The notes: generated from the sequence alone by a model not told the origin. Positions 1 through 5,558 are shown, numbered from the stretch's first letter. The stretch: DNA of 5,558 nt from JBHWPB01 sp043424675 (GCA_043424675.1 JBHWPB010000106.1:1-5558), one strand, 5' to 3'. A program made the numbers and translations.

Positions 1-37
1 GTGAGTGTCAAAAAACATAAACGTTTTTCTTATTTTC

Positions 38-67
38 TAGACAAATATATTTTTTCTTTCTTATACT
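38..67 (+). promoter_or_regulatory. Upstream sigma-A-type promoter of the flavin reductase gene
   Basis: A TAGACA -35 box (38-43, one mismatch to TTGACA) is followed after 18 bases by a TATACT -10 box (62-67). It would start transcription near 74, giving a leader of about 60 bases before the reductase ATG. It overlaps the second promoter (74-82), so one or both may be used. This is read by eye from consensus boxes. Confidence 0.45.
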
Positions 68-70
68 GTT

Positions 71-88
71 TAGTGATATAATACACTA
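71..88. promoter_or_regulatory. Rex-like operator dyad over the -10 box
   Basis: TAGTGATATAATACACTA has perfect 5-base arms (TAGTG / CACTA) separated by 8 bases that include the TATAAT box. It has the 18-base length of the Rex operator consensus TTGTGAANNNNTTCACAA and matches 10 of its 14 defined positions. Rex represses fermentative and anaerobic redox genes in Firmicutes when NADH is low. A bound repressor here would block RNA polymerase directly. The inner bases are not symmetric, and a chance dyad in AT-rich DNA or another regulator remains possible. Confidence 0.35.
74..82 (+). promoter_or_regulatory. Extended -10 promoter of the flavin reductase gene
   Basis: The sequence TGATATAAT carries a perfect TATAAT at 77-82 preceded by TGn at 74-76, the extended -10 signature that lets Gram-positive sigma-A work with a poor -35. 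The expected -35 position (about 54-59) holds only a T/C-rich run. Transcription would start near 89, leaving a leader of about 45 bases. The -10 lies inside a dyad (71-88) that could be a repressor site. Confidence 0.6.
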
Positions 89-133
89 TGTTAAGGTTAA
101 AAAATATTTTTTATTTAAGAAGGAGAAAAACCA

Positions 134-1945
134 ATGTCTGAATATAAGGGTGCATCACAAGGTTTTCATGGAGAAATTATTGCGACCATCAATGTAGAAA
201 ACAGTAAAATAGTATCGTTAGAAAGTGAACACGATAGTCAGGCGTATATCGGAGATTTAGGAATCAAACGTTTAATTGAAGAAGTAAAAGAAATAGGAAC
301 ATTAGATGTCGATACGGTGACTGGAGCGACTTACTCTACTCAAGCGCTTTTAACAGCGGCGAAAAAAGCTTATGCCGTATCGCAAGGTGAGTTATCCGAG
401 GAAGAGGCGCTGGATGCGAGTGTTGGAGCTGGAGAAGGAGAAGAAGCGGTCGACAGTATATCTGGGGCAACAGGAGCAGCCTTGGAAGTAGAAAACACTT
501 CTCCAACAAAAGCAAGGCTTGCATATAATGAGAGCGTTGAGTTCGAGGAAAGTTATGACGTCGTTATCGCAGGATCGGGCGGGGCAGGACTTTCAGCAGC
601 TGTCGAAGCAGCGCGCGGTGGACTTTCTGTTGTCATTTACGAGAAGGCGGGTATTCCAGGGGGTACCACAAATTATTCTGGAGGAGTGATCCAAGCAGCG
701 GGAACGAAACTTCAAAAAGAAAAATTTGATATTGAAGATGATAGTGCTGAAAAGCACGCCGCTCTGTGGATAAGAGCAGGAGAAGGGATGGTCGATGAAA
801 CTTTAGTTCAAGATTTGGCGAAACATGGAGCCGAAAACTTAGACTGGCTCGAAGAAATGGAACTAGAATGGGAGGACTTGTATGGGCATTCTCACATTCC
901 TTATGTTGATGAAGCGTATCACCGCGACCGTATTCATCAATACAAAAATGGCGGTGGAGGTGCTTCAGGAACCTTGCTTTCATTGGCACTTTTAGAGGTA
1001 GCGGAAGAAGCAGGAGCTGAAATTGTTTACGACACAGCAGTGACCGCTTTAGTCCAAGACTTGGACAGCAAGAAAGTTCACGGTGTGGTTATCGAACGAG
1101 AGGGCGGAGAAAAACTCATCCAAGCCAACCGAGGAGTCGTTCTTGCAACAGCAAGTGTAGACCATAACCCAGCTTTAGCTAAAGATCTCCACCCGCAGCA
1201 GTTCCACGACCTACAATACTCCACCATCCTTTCTGCTGAAACGAACACAGGCGACGGGATTCTCATGGGAATGGATAGCGGCGCGGCTATTGCTGGCATG
1301 GGAGGAACAATCGACTTTGACGGGAAAACAGGAAATGCAACCAACAATAAAATCCCAACTATCCCTCTCATCTTTGTCAATGGCGCTGGAGAGAGATTTG
1401 TGACTGAGGATGCGACCTATGCTTATCAATATCGTGCCATATTCCAACAGCAAACTCAGCTCGCTGCTCCGACCTATATGATCTTCGGTCATAATTCCAT
1501 TTCAGAATCAGGGAGTTCATGGACAGAAGAGGCTTTAAAAGAAGATGTCGAAAATGGCGTCGTCAAAAAAGCTGACAGCTTGGAAGAGTTAGCTGAAATG
1601 ATTGATGTGCCAGTAAAAAACTTTGTGAACACAGTCAATTATTGGAATGAAACAGCCGCTCGCGGTGAAGATCCGGTTTACGGCCGCGTTCAGGGGATTA
1701 AACCTTTAGAAGGACCTTACTATGCTTACACTAACCATGCGACAAACCTCGGTTCTCTCGGAGGGTTGAAAATTAACGTCGATACGCAAGTCTTGGATCA
1801 CTATGGAGAGGTAATTGAGGGGCTCTATGCAGCAGGATTAAATGCCGGCGGTTGGATTGGCGGCTACTATCCTGGATCAGGAACAGCGATTGCTGGTATT
1901 ATCCACCAGGGACGTAAAGCGGGTCAACATCTCGCCAAGAATTAA
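134..1945 (+). CDS. Soluble flavoprotein reductase: FMN_bind domain plus flavocytochrome c/KstD-type FAD domain
   Basis: The product (603 residues) is a predicted cytoplasmic flavin oxidoreductase of the fumarate reductase/flavocytochrome c superfamily; it has no signal peptide or membrane segment. Residues about 4-82 form an FMN_bind domain ending in D60-TVTGA-T66, the ApbE flavinylation motif, whose last Thr normally carries covalent FMN. An acidic linker (about 83-106) leads to a second motif of the same form, D107-SISGA-T113. The FAD domain starts at about 140 with the Rossmann motif GSGGAGLSAA (147-156) and acidic E170, then GGTTNYSGG (176-184). By remembered alignment, the catalytic Arg of true fumarate reductases is replaced by Y429 (eight residues after R421 of GERF), and the C-terminal substrate Arg region reads YYPGSG (578-583), as in 3-ketosteroid dehydrogenases. 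The substrate is therefore probably not fumarate; an enone or other activated alkene is plausible but unproven. No ApbE or NADH:flavin reductase gene is in the window, so the electron donor is unknown. AAGAAGGAG (117-125) lies 8 bases before the ATG and fixes the start. Confidence 0.88.
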   Translation: MSEYKGASQGFHGEIIATINVENSKIVSLESEHDSQAYIGDLGIKRLIEEVKEIGTLDVDTVTGATYSTQALLTAAKKAYAVSQGELSEEEALDASVGAGEGEEAVDSISGATGAALEVENTSPTKARLAYNESVEFEESYDVVIAGSGGAGLSAAVEAARGGLSVVIYEKAGIPGGTTNYSGGVIQAAGTKLQKEKFDIEDDSAEKHAALWIRAGEGMVDETLVQDLAKHGAENLDWLEEMELEWEDLYGHSHIPYVDEAYHRDRIHQYKNGGGGASGTLLSLALLEVAEEAGAEIVYDTAVTALVQDLDSKKVHGVVIEREGGEKLIQANRGVVLATASVDHNPALAKDLHPQQFHDLQYSTILSAETNTGDGILMGMDSGAAIAGMGGTIDFDGKTGNATNNKIPTIPLIFVNGAGERFVTEDATYAYQYRAIFQQQTQLAAPTYMIFGHNSISESGSSWTEEALKEDVENGVVKKADSLEELAEMIDVPVKNFVNTVNYWNETAARGEDPVYGRVQGIKPLEGPYYAYTNHATNLGSLGGLKINVDTQVLDHYGEVIEGLYAAGLNAGGWIGGYYPGSGTAIAGIIHQGRKAGQHLAKN

Positions 1946-1960
1946 TCACTGTAAAAATCA

Positions 1961-1994
1961 AAAAAATGCGAATCCGCTGAGGTTCGCATTTTTA
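1961..1994. terminator. Bidirectional intrinsic terminator between convergent genes
   Basis: The arm ATGCGAA (1966-1972) pairs with TTCGCAT (1983-1989). The stem extends outward through an A run (1961-1965) facing a T run (1990-1993), and inward by CC/GG (1974-1975 with 1981-1982, T1973 bulged) around a GCTGA loop. The T run serves the reductase transcript and the A run serves the opposing oligopeptidase transcript, which ends at 2010. It lies 15 bases after the reductase stop and fills most of the 64-base convergent gap. Confidence 0.9.
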
Positions 1995-2009
1995 TTTGGT
2001 CTAAATTCA

Positions 2010-3818
2010 TCAGATGTAATTTTCAGTCAATTCCATGAAAGTTTCGATATCTTCATAAGTTTGGTCGATTGCCTTTTGCCAGAAATCGCGCTGGGTTAAA
2101 TCGACGCCGAGATGTTTGCCAGCTAAATCTTCAGTCGTTATCGATCCGGTGTCGTGCAGGAGAGCGATATAATCCTTTTCAAAGTCTTCGTTTCCTTCTA
2201 AGGATTTGGCATAAATTCCTGTTGAAAATAAGAAGCCAAAGGTATAAGGAAAATTATAGAAGGGAACGTCGGTGCCATAGAAGTGCAGCTTGCTGGCCCA
2301 AAAGGTCGGGTGATAAACACTCAAAGAGTCTCTATACGCTTCTTTTTGCGCTTCCAGCATGAGCTCATTCAAACGCTCGTAAGGCACATATCCCTCTTTC
2401 CTTTCCTCGTAGAAGCGAACCTCAAACAAGAAACGGCTGTGGATGTCCATAAACATAGAAACCGCACGAGAAAGCTTATCATTCAAGAGATTGATTTTTT
2501 CTTCGTCACTTGAGGCAGCTTTCACCGTTGCATCACTCACGACAAGTTCGGCAAAAGTGGAGGCGGTTTCCGCAACATTCATGGCATAATTCGTATTAAG
2601 ATAGGGCATATCACGCATCACGTCACTATGGAAAGCATGACCCAGCTCATGAGCGAGTGTCGACACTTCATTAGGCGATTCAGAAAACGTCATAAAAATA
2701 CGGGATTCTTTGCTTTCTGGAAGATCTGCACAATAACCGCCCGGGCGTTTTCCTGAACGGTCTTCTGCCTCGATCCACTTTTGCTCGAAAGCCGTCTCAG
2801 CAAGTGCTGCCATCTGAGGAGAAACATCCTGAAAATTCTCCAAAATAAATTCCTGGGCTTTTTCCCATGAGTATTCTTTGGCTTCAAAATCGCCGACCGC
2901 TACGGGCGCCACCAAGTCAGCATAAGTGAGCTGTTCTAGACCTAAAAGCTCTGCTTTACGTCCCATAAATCTGACCAAAGGTTCCTTGTTGTCAGAGACC
3001 GTGTCCCACATGGCGTCCAGTGTTTCTTTTTTCATGCGATTCTGTTTGAGAGGGGGCTCTAAAAAATCATCGACATCGTGTGCTTTTTGATCGGTTAGTC
3101 TAAAACCAGCCAAACGGTTGAGGGTGTCAGCGAATAGAGGCCCCTTGTCACTCCAGGCCTTCTCCCAGTCCTCTAAAAGTTGGTGGCGGACTACAGTTTC
3201 TGGGTGGGACTCCAGTTGGTTCTGCGCTTGGCCGGCTGATAACATCGTGAGTGTACCGTCTTCTTTTTCAAAAGGAATCCGAATAGTTTGAACCAAGCGG
3301 TCATAGTGGTCGCTCCAGCCGTGGAAGCCATCGACTCCTAAAGCGTTGATAAGCTGCTCTTCCTCAACGGATAATAACTGCTTTCCGTCACGACGTTCTT
3401 CTTTCAAGACAAATAAAATTTCAGAGAAAGGTTCCGTTTCTAACAAACGATTCCAATCTTCTTCAGGTATGGCGACTATCTTTTTATTGAAGACGGCATA
3501 GATAGAACGGAGCTGGCTGGAAACTTCTGTAATTTCATTCGTTAAACTCAAAGCTTGGGTATCTTCCACATCAGCAGAGGCAAGTCCCTCTGCGAAGGTC
3601 GAAAGTTCTTCCAGCCCTTTTACGATATCGACATAGAGCTCCAAGAGATTCTTAAATGCTTCGAATTTTTCATCATTATTTTTTGGATCCCATTTTTCTA
3701 CCTCTTTTTCAAAGGCTTCGATCTGCTCTTTGTGGTGGTCTAACTTTTCGCGCGCTTCTTTAGAATGACTCCCGCCTGGAAAGACCGATTCCATATTCCA
3801 ATTCATTGATTGCTGCAT
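2010..3818 (-). CDS. Oligoendopeptidase, PepF/M3 family zinc metallopeptidase
   Basis: The 602-residue product matches the usual length (about 600) of the PepF-like M3B oligoendopeptidases, cytoplasmic zinc enzymes that cut short peptides and recycle those from uptake and protein turnover. The zinc motif HELGH is at 390-394 in TLAHELGHAFHS; H390 and H394 are metal ligands and E391 the catalytic base. The third ligand is most likely E417 in NVAETASTFAE. The C-terminal segment HFYGTDVPFYNFPYTFG (about 512-528) is the Tyr/His-rich substrate-binding stretch typical of the family. The N-terminal 200 residues are helical and charged, as expected for the lid region, and there is no signal peptide. 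The start is chosen because AGAGGAAG (3832-3825) lies about 6 bases upstream; Met5 has no ribosome binding site. The stop is TGA. It is transcribed alone, divergent from the VanZ-family gene and convergent with the reductase. Which peptides it cuts cannot be read from sequence. Confidence 0.95.
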   Translation of the reverse strand: MQQSMNWNMESVFPGGSHSKEAREKLDHHKEQIEAFEKEVEKWDPKNNDEKFEAFKNLLELYVDIVKGLEELSTFAEGLASADVEDTQALSLTNEITEVSSQLRSIYAVFNKKIVAIPEEDWNRLLETEPFSEILFVLKEERRDGKQLLSVEEEQLINALGVDGFHGWSDHYDRLVQTIRIPFEKEDGTLTMLSAGQAQNQLESHPETVVRHQLLEDWEKAWSDKGPLFADTLNRLAGFRLTDQKAHDVDDFLEPPLKQNRMKKETLDAMWDTVSDNKEPLVRFMGRKAELLGLEQLTYADLVAPVAVGDFEAKEYSWEKAQEFILENFQDVSPQMAALAETAFEQKWIEAEDRSGKRPGGYCADLPESKESRIFMTFSESPNEVSTLAHELGHAFHSDVMRDMPYLNTNYAMNVAETASTFAELVVSDATVKAASSDEEKINLLNDKLSRAVSMFMDIHSRFLFEVRFYEERKEGYVPYERLNELMLEAQKEAYRDSLSVYHPTFWASKLHFYGTDVPFYNFPYTFGFLFSTGIYAKSLEGNEDFEKDYIALLHDTGSITTEDLAGKHLGVDLTQRDFWQKAIDQTYEDIETFMELTENYI

Positions 3819-3840
3819 CTCTTACTTCCTCTCTTATTTC

Positions 3841-3849
3841 TGATATACT
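3841..3849 (+). promoter_or_regulatory. Extended -10 promoter of the VanZ-family gene
   Basis: TGATATACT is a TGn extended -10 with a five-of-six TATACT box (3844-3849). The -35 region (about 3821-3827) is weak. Transcription would start near 3856 and give a leader of about 50 bases. It overlaps the start region of the opposing oligoendopeptidase transcript, so the two divergent promoters occupy the same 40 bases and may interfere with each other. Confidence 0.45.
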
Positions 3850-3852
3850 CTT

Positions 3853-3881
3853 ATTTTAGACTTTCCAAAGTTTTTTGACAA
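3853..3881 (-). promoter_or_regulatory. Promoter of the oligoendopeptidase gene
   Basis: Read on the minus strand, TTGTCA (3881-3876) and TAAAAT (3858-3853) are separated by exactly 17 bases, each with one mismatch to the sigma-A consensus. Transcription would begin near 3846, giving a leader of about 28 bases that includes the ribosome binding site at 3832-3825. The spacer holds a 12-base inverted repeat (3860-3871). Confidence 0.65.
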
Positions 3882-3906
3882 ACCAGTCTGAGAAAGGCGA
3901 ATCCGT

Positions 3907-4398
3907 ATGACACAACAGCATAAAGATAATCTCTATATTGTATTGGCTTTAGGAATGATGGCACTCCTTTATTGGAGTTCCTCAATGACTTACGGCGACC
4001 AGAGCACCTTACCGCTTTTAGAAAGGCTGCTCTCGGGTCAACCTTTTTATGGTTTTTTGAGCCAGTTTGAATTTACCTATGGCGGCAGTTTAGTCAGTGT
4101 CGCAAGCAGCGGTTATTATGGTTTTATTGAATTTTTTATGCGCAAGGCTGCGCATTTTTTCAGTTATTTTTTAATAGGTCTCTGGTGGTTCTTAGGACTT
4201 CGGCGCAAAGTGAAAGGGCGGCCTCTTGTTGCTTTGGTCAGCTTGTTGATTGTCGTAGGCTACGCATCTTTTGATGAACTGCACCAAGTCTTTACACCCG
4301 ACAGATCAGGGATGATTGAAGATGTTGTTTTAGACAGCTTTGGAGGCTTGACAGGAATCATTCTCGCCTGGATCAACACCACGAGATTTTGGCGGTAA
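3907..4398 (+). CDS. VanZ-family integral membrane protein
   Basis: The 163-residue protein belongs to the VanZ-like family, small membrane proteins named after the teicoplanin-resistance accessory VanZ of Tn1546; most chromosomal members have no known function. Hydrophobic segments lie at about 9-25, 81-97, 106-122 and 145-158, suggesting four membrane passes, with a 50-residue loop (about 27-77) after the first. The family motifs are clear: R79-K80-xx-H83 before the second membrane segment, then D123-E124-x-H126-Q127-x-F129-x-P131-x-R133 with D139 and D143 following. The conserved acidic and His residues cluster near the membrane surface, which fits an enzymatic or lipid/cell-wall role. AAAGG (3893-3897) lies 9 bases before the ATG. 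There are no van resistance genes nearby, so this is probably a housekeeping paralogue; glycopeptide resistance should not be assumed. Confidence 0.85.
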   Translation: MTQQHKDNLYIVLALGMMALLYWSSSMTYGDQSTLPLLERLLSGQPFYGFLSQFEFTYGGSLVSVASSGYYGFIEFFMRKAAHFFSYFLIGLWWFLGLRRKVKGRPLVALVSLLIVVGYASFDELHQVFTPDRSGMIEDVVLDSFGGLTGIILAWINTTRFWR

Positions 4399-4406
4399 AG
4401 ACAGTT

Positions 4407-4433
4407 TTGAAACGAAGGTATTTTTGCTATACT
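4407..4433 (+). promoter_or_regulatory. map: Promoter of the methionine aminopeptidase gene
   Basis: TGCTATACT (4425-4433) is an extended -10 with a five-of-six TATACT box. A TTGAAA (4407-4412) lies upstream, but the 15-base gap is short, so the TGn element probably carries the activity. Transcription would start near 4440, giving a leader of about 28 bases. The promoter sits in the 69-base gap after the VanZ-family gene, where no terminator hairpin is visible, so read-through from that gene may add to expression. Confidence 0.55.
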
Positions 4434-4454
4434 AGGTTGGAATAATCATGTGAA

Positions 4455-4461
4455 AAGAGGA
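4455..4461 (+). promoter_or_regulatory. map: Ribosome binding site that decides the map start
   Basis: AAGAGGA lies 6 bases before the GTG at 4468. The upstream in-frame GTG at 4450 has no purine-rich site before it and would place this site inside the coding sequence. The protein beginning at 4468 (MITRKSEREI) matches the usual N-terminus of bacterial methionine aminopeptidases. Confidence 0.8.
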
Positions 4462-4467
4462 TATAAA

Positions 4468-5223
4468 GTGATAACAAGAAAATCAGAAAGAGAAATACAA
4501 ATGATGGAGGAAGCAGGTAGTTTACTCGCCAGCATCCATGAAGAATTACGTGACTATATCAAACCTGGCATCACAGGGCACGATATCGATCAATTCGTTC
4601 AAAAACGCATCGAAGAAGCTGGAGCAATCCCAGAGCAGATCGGTTTTGAGGGATATGAATACGCGACTTGTGTCAGTGTGAACGACGAGATCTGTCACGG
4701 TTTCCCAACCAATTATCGACTGAAAGATAATGACTTAGTTAAAGTGGATACGGTTGTGAGTTTAAATGGGGCTATGGCAGATTCCTGCTGGTCATACGGT
4801 GTCGGGGAAGTCAGTGAAGAAGTCCAAGATTTGATGGAAGTTACACGAAAGGCACTTTATCTAGGTATTGAACAGGCTGTTCCAGGAAATCGTATTGGAG
4901 ATATTGGACATGCTATTCAGTCCTATGTAGAACCTTTGGGATATTCTGTGGTACGTGAATTTGTCGGACACGGATTGGGACCGACGATGCATGAACCGCC
5001 AACTGTCCCACACTACGGCGAGCCGGGGACAGGTAAACGGCTCAAAGAAGGAATGGTCATTACAATCGAACCGATGATCAATACCGGAACCTGGAAATCT
5101 TCTTTAGATGATAATGGCTGGACTGCACGCACTGCGGATGGTGGCTTGAGCTGTCAATACGAGCACAGTCTGGCAATCACAGCAGATGGACCGAGAATAT
5201 TGACTAAACAAGAAGGAGAGTAA
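4468..5223 (+). CDS. map: Type I methionine aminopeptidase
   Basis: The enzyme removes the N-terminal Met from new cytoplasmic proteins after deformylation, when the second residue is small. The 251 residues are close to the E. coli length (264), with no N-terminal zinc-finger extension, so this is the short bacterial form. By order along the chain the metal ligands are D94, D105, H168, E201 and E232, and H77 and H175 match the two substrate-contacting histidines; all are present. Supporting motifs are NDEICHGFP (72-80), VGHGLGPTMHEPP (166-178) and ITIEPM (198-203). The segment ADSCWSY (104-110) and the insert after EPMINTG (about 208-230) are, from memory, usual in Lactobacillales enzymes. 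GTG is the start; a longer reading from the GTG at 4450 adds six residues but lacks a ribosome binding site. It has its own promoter and terminator and is probably monocistronic. It is not in the ribosomal-protein operon where many Firmicutes keep a map gene, so a second copy elsewhere is possible. Confidence 0.95.
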   Translation: MITRKSEREIQMMEEAGSLLASIHEELRDYIKPGITGHDIDQFVQKRIEEAGAIPEQIGFEGYEYATCVSVNDEICHGFPTNYRLKDNDLVKVDTVVSLNGAMADSCWSYGVGEVSEEVQDLMEVTRKALYLGIEQAVPGNRIGDIGHAIQSYVEPLGYSVVREFVGHGLGPTMHEPPTVPHYGEPGTGKRLKEGMVITIEPMINTGTWKSSLDDNGWTARTADGGLSCQYEHSLAITADGPRILTKQEGE

Positions 5224-5237
5224 ATCATCTTTCTTTT

Positions 5238-5270
5238 AAAAGTACTACACAAACCTGTGTGGTATTTTTT
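5238..5270 (+). terminator. Intrinsic terminator after map
   Basis: TACTACACA (5243-5251) pairs with TGTGTGGTA (5256-5264) over nine pairs, one of them G-U, closing an AACC loop. Six Ts follow (5265-5270), and the A-rich bases before the stem can lengthen it against them. It starts 14 bases after the map stop and separates map from the glycosyltransferase gene. Confidence 0.9.
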
Positions 5271-5271
5271 A

Positions 5272-5301
5272 TTGACATGGCTAGAAATAGTATTTCATAC
5301 A
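5272..5301 (+). promoter_or_regulatory. Candidate promoter of the glycosyltransferase gene
   Basis: A perfect TTGACA (5272-5277) directly follows the T run of the map terminator. The best -10 is only CATACA (5296-5301, 18-base spacing, three of six). A better TATACT (5315-5320) and a TATTAT (5347-5352) exist downstream but lack -35 boxes at proper spacing. The spacer contains the perfect inverted repeat GAAATA-G-TATTTC (5284-5296). The leader would be about 90 bases; I see no riboswitch or leader gene in it. Confidence 0.35.
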
Positions 5302-5398
5302 AAACGGGTACTTTTATACTTTATTATTTCTTGTAATCGTATACAGTATTATTAAAAGCAAATCCTATTAAGATTTATGAAACGGAATGGTAGTGGAT

Positions 5399-5558
5399 AT
5401 GGAAAAGTCAAAGGTATCAGTTATTACACCTGTGTATAACGCAGAAGATTTTTTAAATGAAACTATAGAGTCTGTTTTAAATCAGACCTATAAAAATTTC
5501 GAATATTTACTTATTGATGACTGCAGTACTGATAGCAGCGCTGATATAATAAAAACAG
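5399..5558 (+). CDS. Family 2 (GT-A fold) glycosyltransferase, 5' part only
   Basis: Only the first 53 codons are in the window; the gene runs off the end. The translation begins MEKSKVSVITPVYNAEDFL and continues through ESVLNQTYKNFE to LLIDDCSTDSS. This is the standard start of GT2 enzymes: the VSVITPVYN strand and loop that bind the nucleotide-sugar, then the IDD(x)STD segment with acidic residues contacting the nucleotide. These enzymes transfer sugars to lipid-linked or wall polysaccharides at the cytoplasmic membrane face; donor and acceptor cannot be told from this fragment. The start is uncertain: ATG at 5387 is in frame and adds four residues, and neither ATG has a strong ribosome binding site (GGA at 5384-5386 is the nearest for 5399). 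GC by hand count is about 30 percent (48 of 160), lower than the upstream genes. Confidence 0.85.
   Translation, partial: MEKSKVSVITPVYNAEDFLNETIESVLNQTYKNFEYLLIDDCSTDSSADIIKT

Noticed and set aside
10..28. AAAAAC/GTTTTT hairpin as a terminator of an upstream gene
   Set aside because: The stem has only one G-C pair, so it is too weak to call, and no upstream gene is visible to support it.
16..29. Catabolite-responsive element around AAACGTTT
   Set aside because: Aligned on the central CG, it lacks the TG and CA outer bases of the cre consensus.
99..112. Palindrome AAAAAATATTTTTT in the reductase leader
   Set aside because: It is purely A/T with no loop room for an RNA hairpin; most simply it is base composition in an AT-rich leader.
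633..989. Minus-strand open frame of 118 codons inside the reductase gene
   Set aside because: It lies wholly inside a well-supported gene on the other strand, its translation has no recognisable domain, and no promoter or ribosome binding site supports it.
3875..3903. Perfect plus-strand TTGACA (3875-3880) as the -35 of the VanZ-family promoter
   Set aside because: The matching -10 position reads CGAATC and transcription would start at about the ATG, removing the ribosome binding site. The bases are better explained as the minus-strand TTGTCA box.
3907..4398. VanZ-family gene as evidence of glycopeptide resistance
   Set aside because: No vanA/B ligase, vanH, vanX or VanRS regulators are nearby, and most chromosomal VanZ-like proteins are not resistance factors.
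4450..4467. Longer methionine aminopeptidase reading from the GTG at 4450
   Set aside because: No ribosome binding site precedes it, and the AAGAGGA that serves the GTG at 4468 would be inside the coding sequence; the shorter form also matches the family N-terminus.
5360..5376. AAATC/GATTT hairpin before the glycosyltransferase start
   Set aside because: A five-pair stem with one G-C pair and a seven-base loop is expected by chance in this AT-rich stretch.

Overview
This 5.6 kb window looks like chromosomal DNA from a low-to-moderate GC Gram-positive bacterium, most likely one of the Lactobacillales, possibly near the Carnobacteriaceae. The grounds are strong AGGAG-type ribosome binding sites, TGn-TATAAT extended -10 promoters, tight intrinsic terminators, and proteins of Firmicutes type: an M3-family PepF-like oligoendopeptidase, a VanZ-family membrane protein, and a short methionine aminopeptidase with no N-terminal extension. 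The genus is inference; no rRNA or other marker gene is present.

Layout: (1) 1-133 is an AT-rich promoter region with two overlapping sigma-A-type promoters and an 18-base dyad that resembles a Rex (NADH/NAD+ sensor) operator and covers the -10 box. (2) 134-1945 (+) encodes a soluble flavoprotein with an N-terminal FMN_bind domain and a flavocytochrome c/fumarate reductase-type FAD domain. Its active-site motifs look like the 3-ketosteroid dehydrogenase branch rather than true fumarate reductase. (3) 1961-1994 is a bidirectional terminator shared with the convergent gene. (4) 2010-3818 (-) encodes a PepF/M3-type zinc oligoendopeptidase. (5) 3819-3906 is a compact divergent promoter region. 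(6) 3907-4398 (+) encodes a VanZ-family membrane protein. (7) 4468-5223 (+) encodes type I methionine aminopeptidase with its own promoter and a GTG start chosen by its ribosome binding site, followed by a good terminator. (8) From 5399 to the window end is the first 53 codons of a family 2 glycosyltransferase, markedly AT-richer than its neighbours and possibly the first gene of a surface-polysaccharide cluster.

The genes do not form one pathway. Each has its own promoter, and the two genes with visible 3' ends next to opposing or unrelated genes are closed by terminators, so this reads as ordinary core and near-core chromosome. No mobile element, CRISPR array, tRNA or rRNA is visible. The part most worth a second look is the reductase: it has two ApbE-type flavinylation motifs (one in the FMN_bind domain, one isolated in the following linker), no signal peptide, a non-fumarate active site and a possible redox-responsive operator. 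I see no convincing multi-gene novel system.
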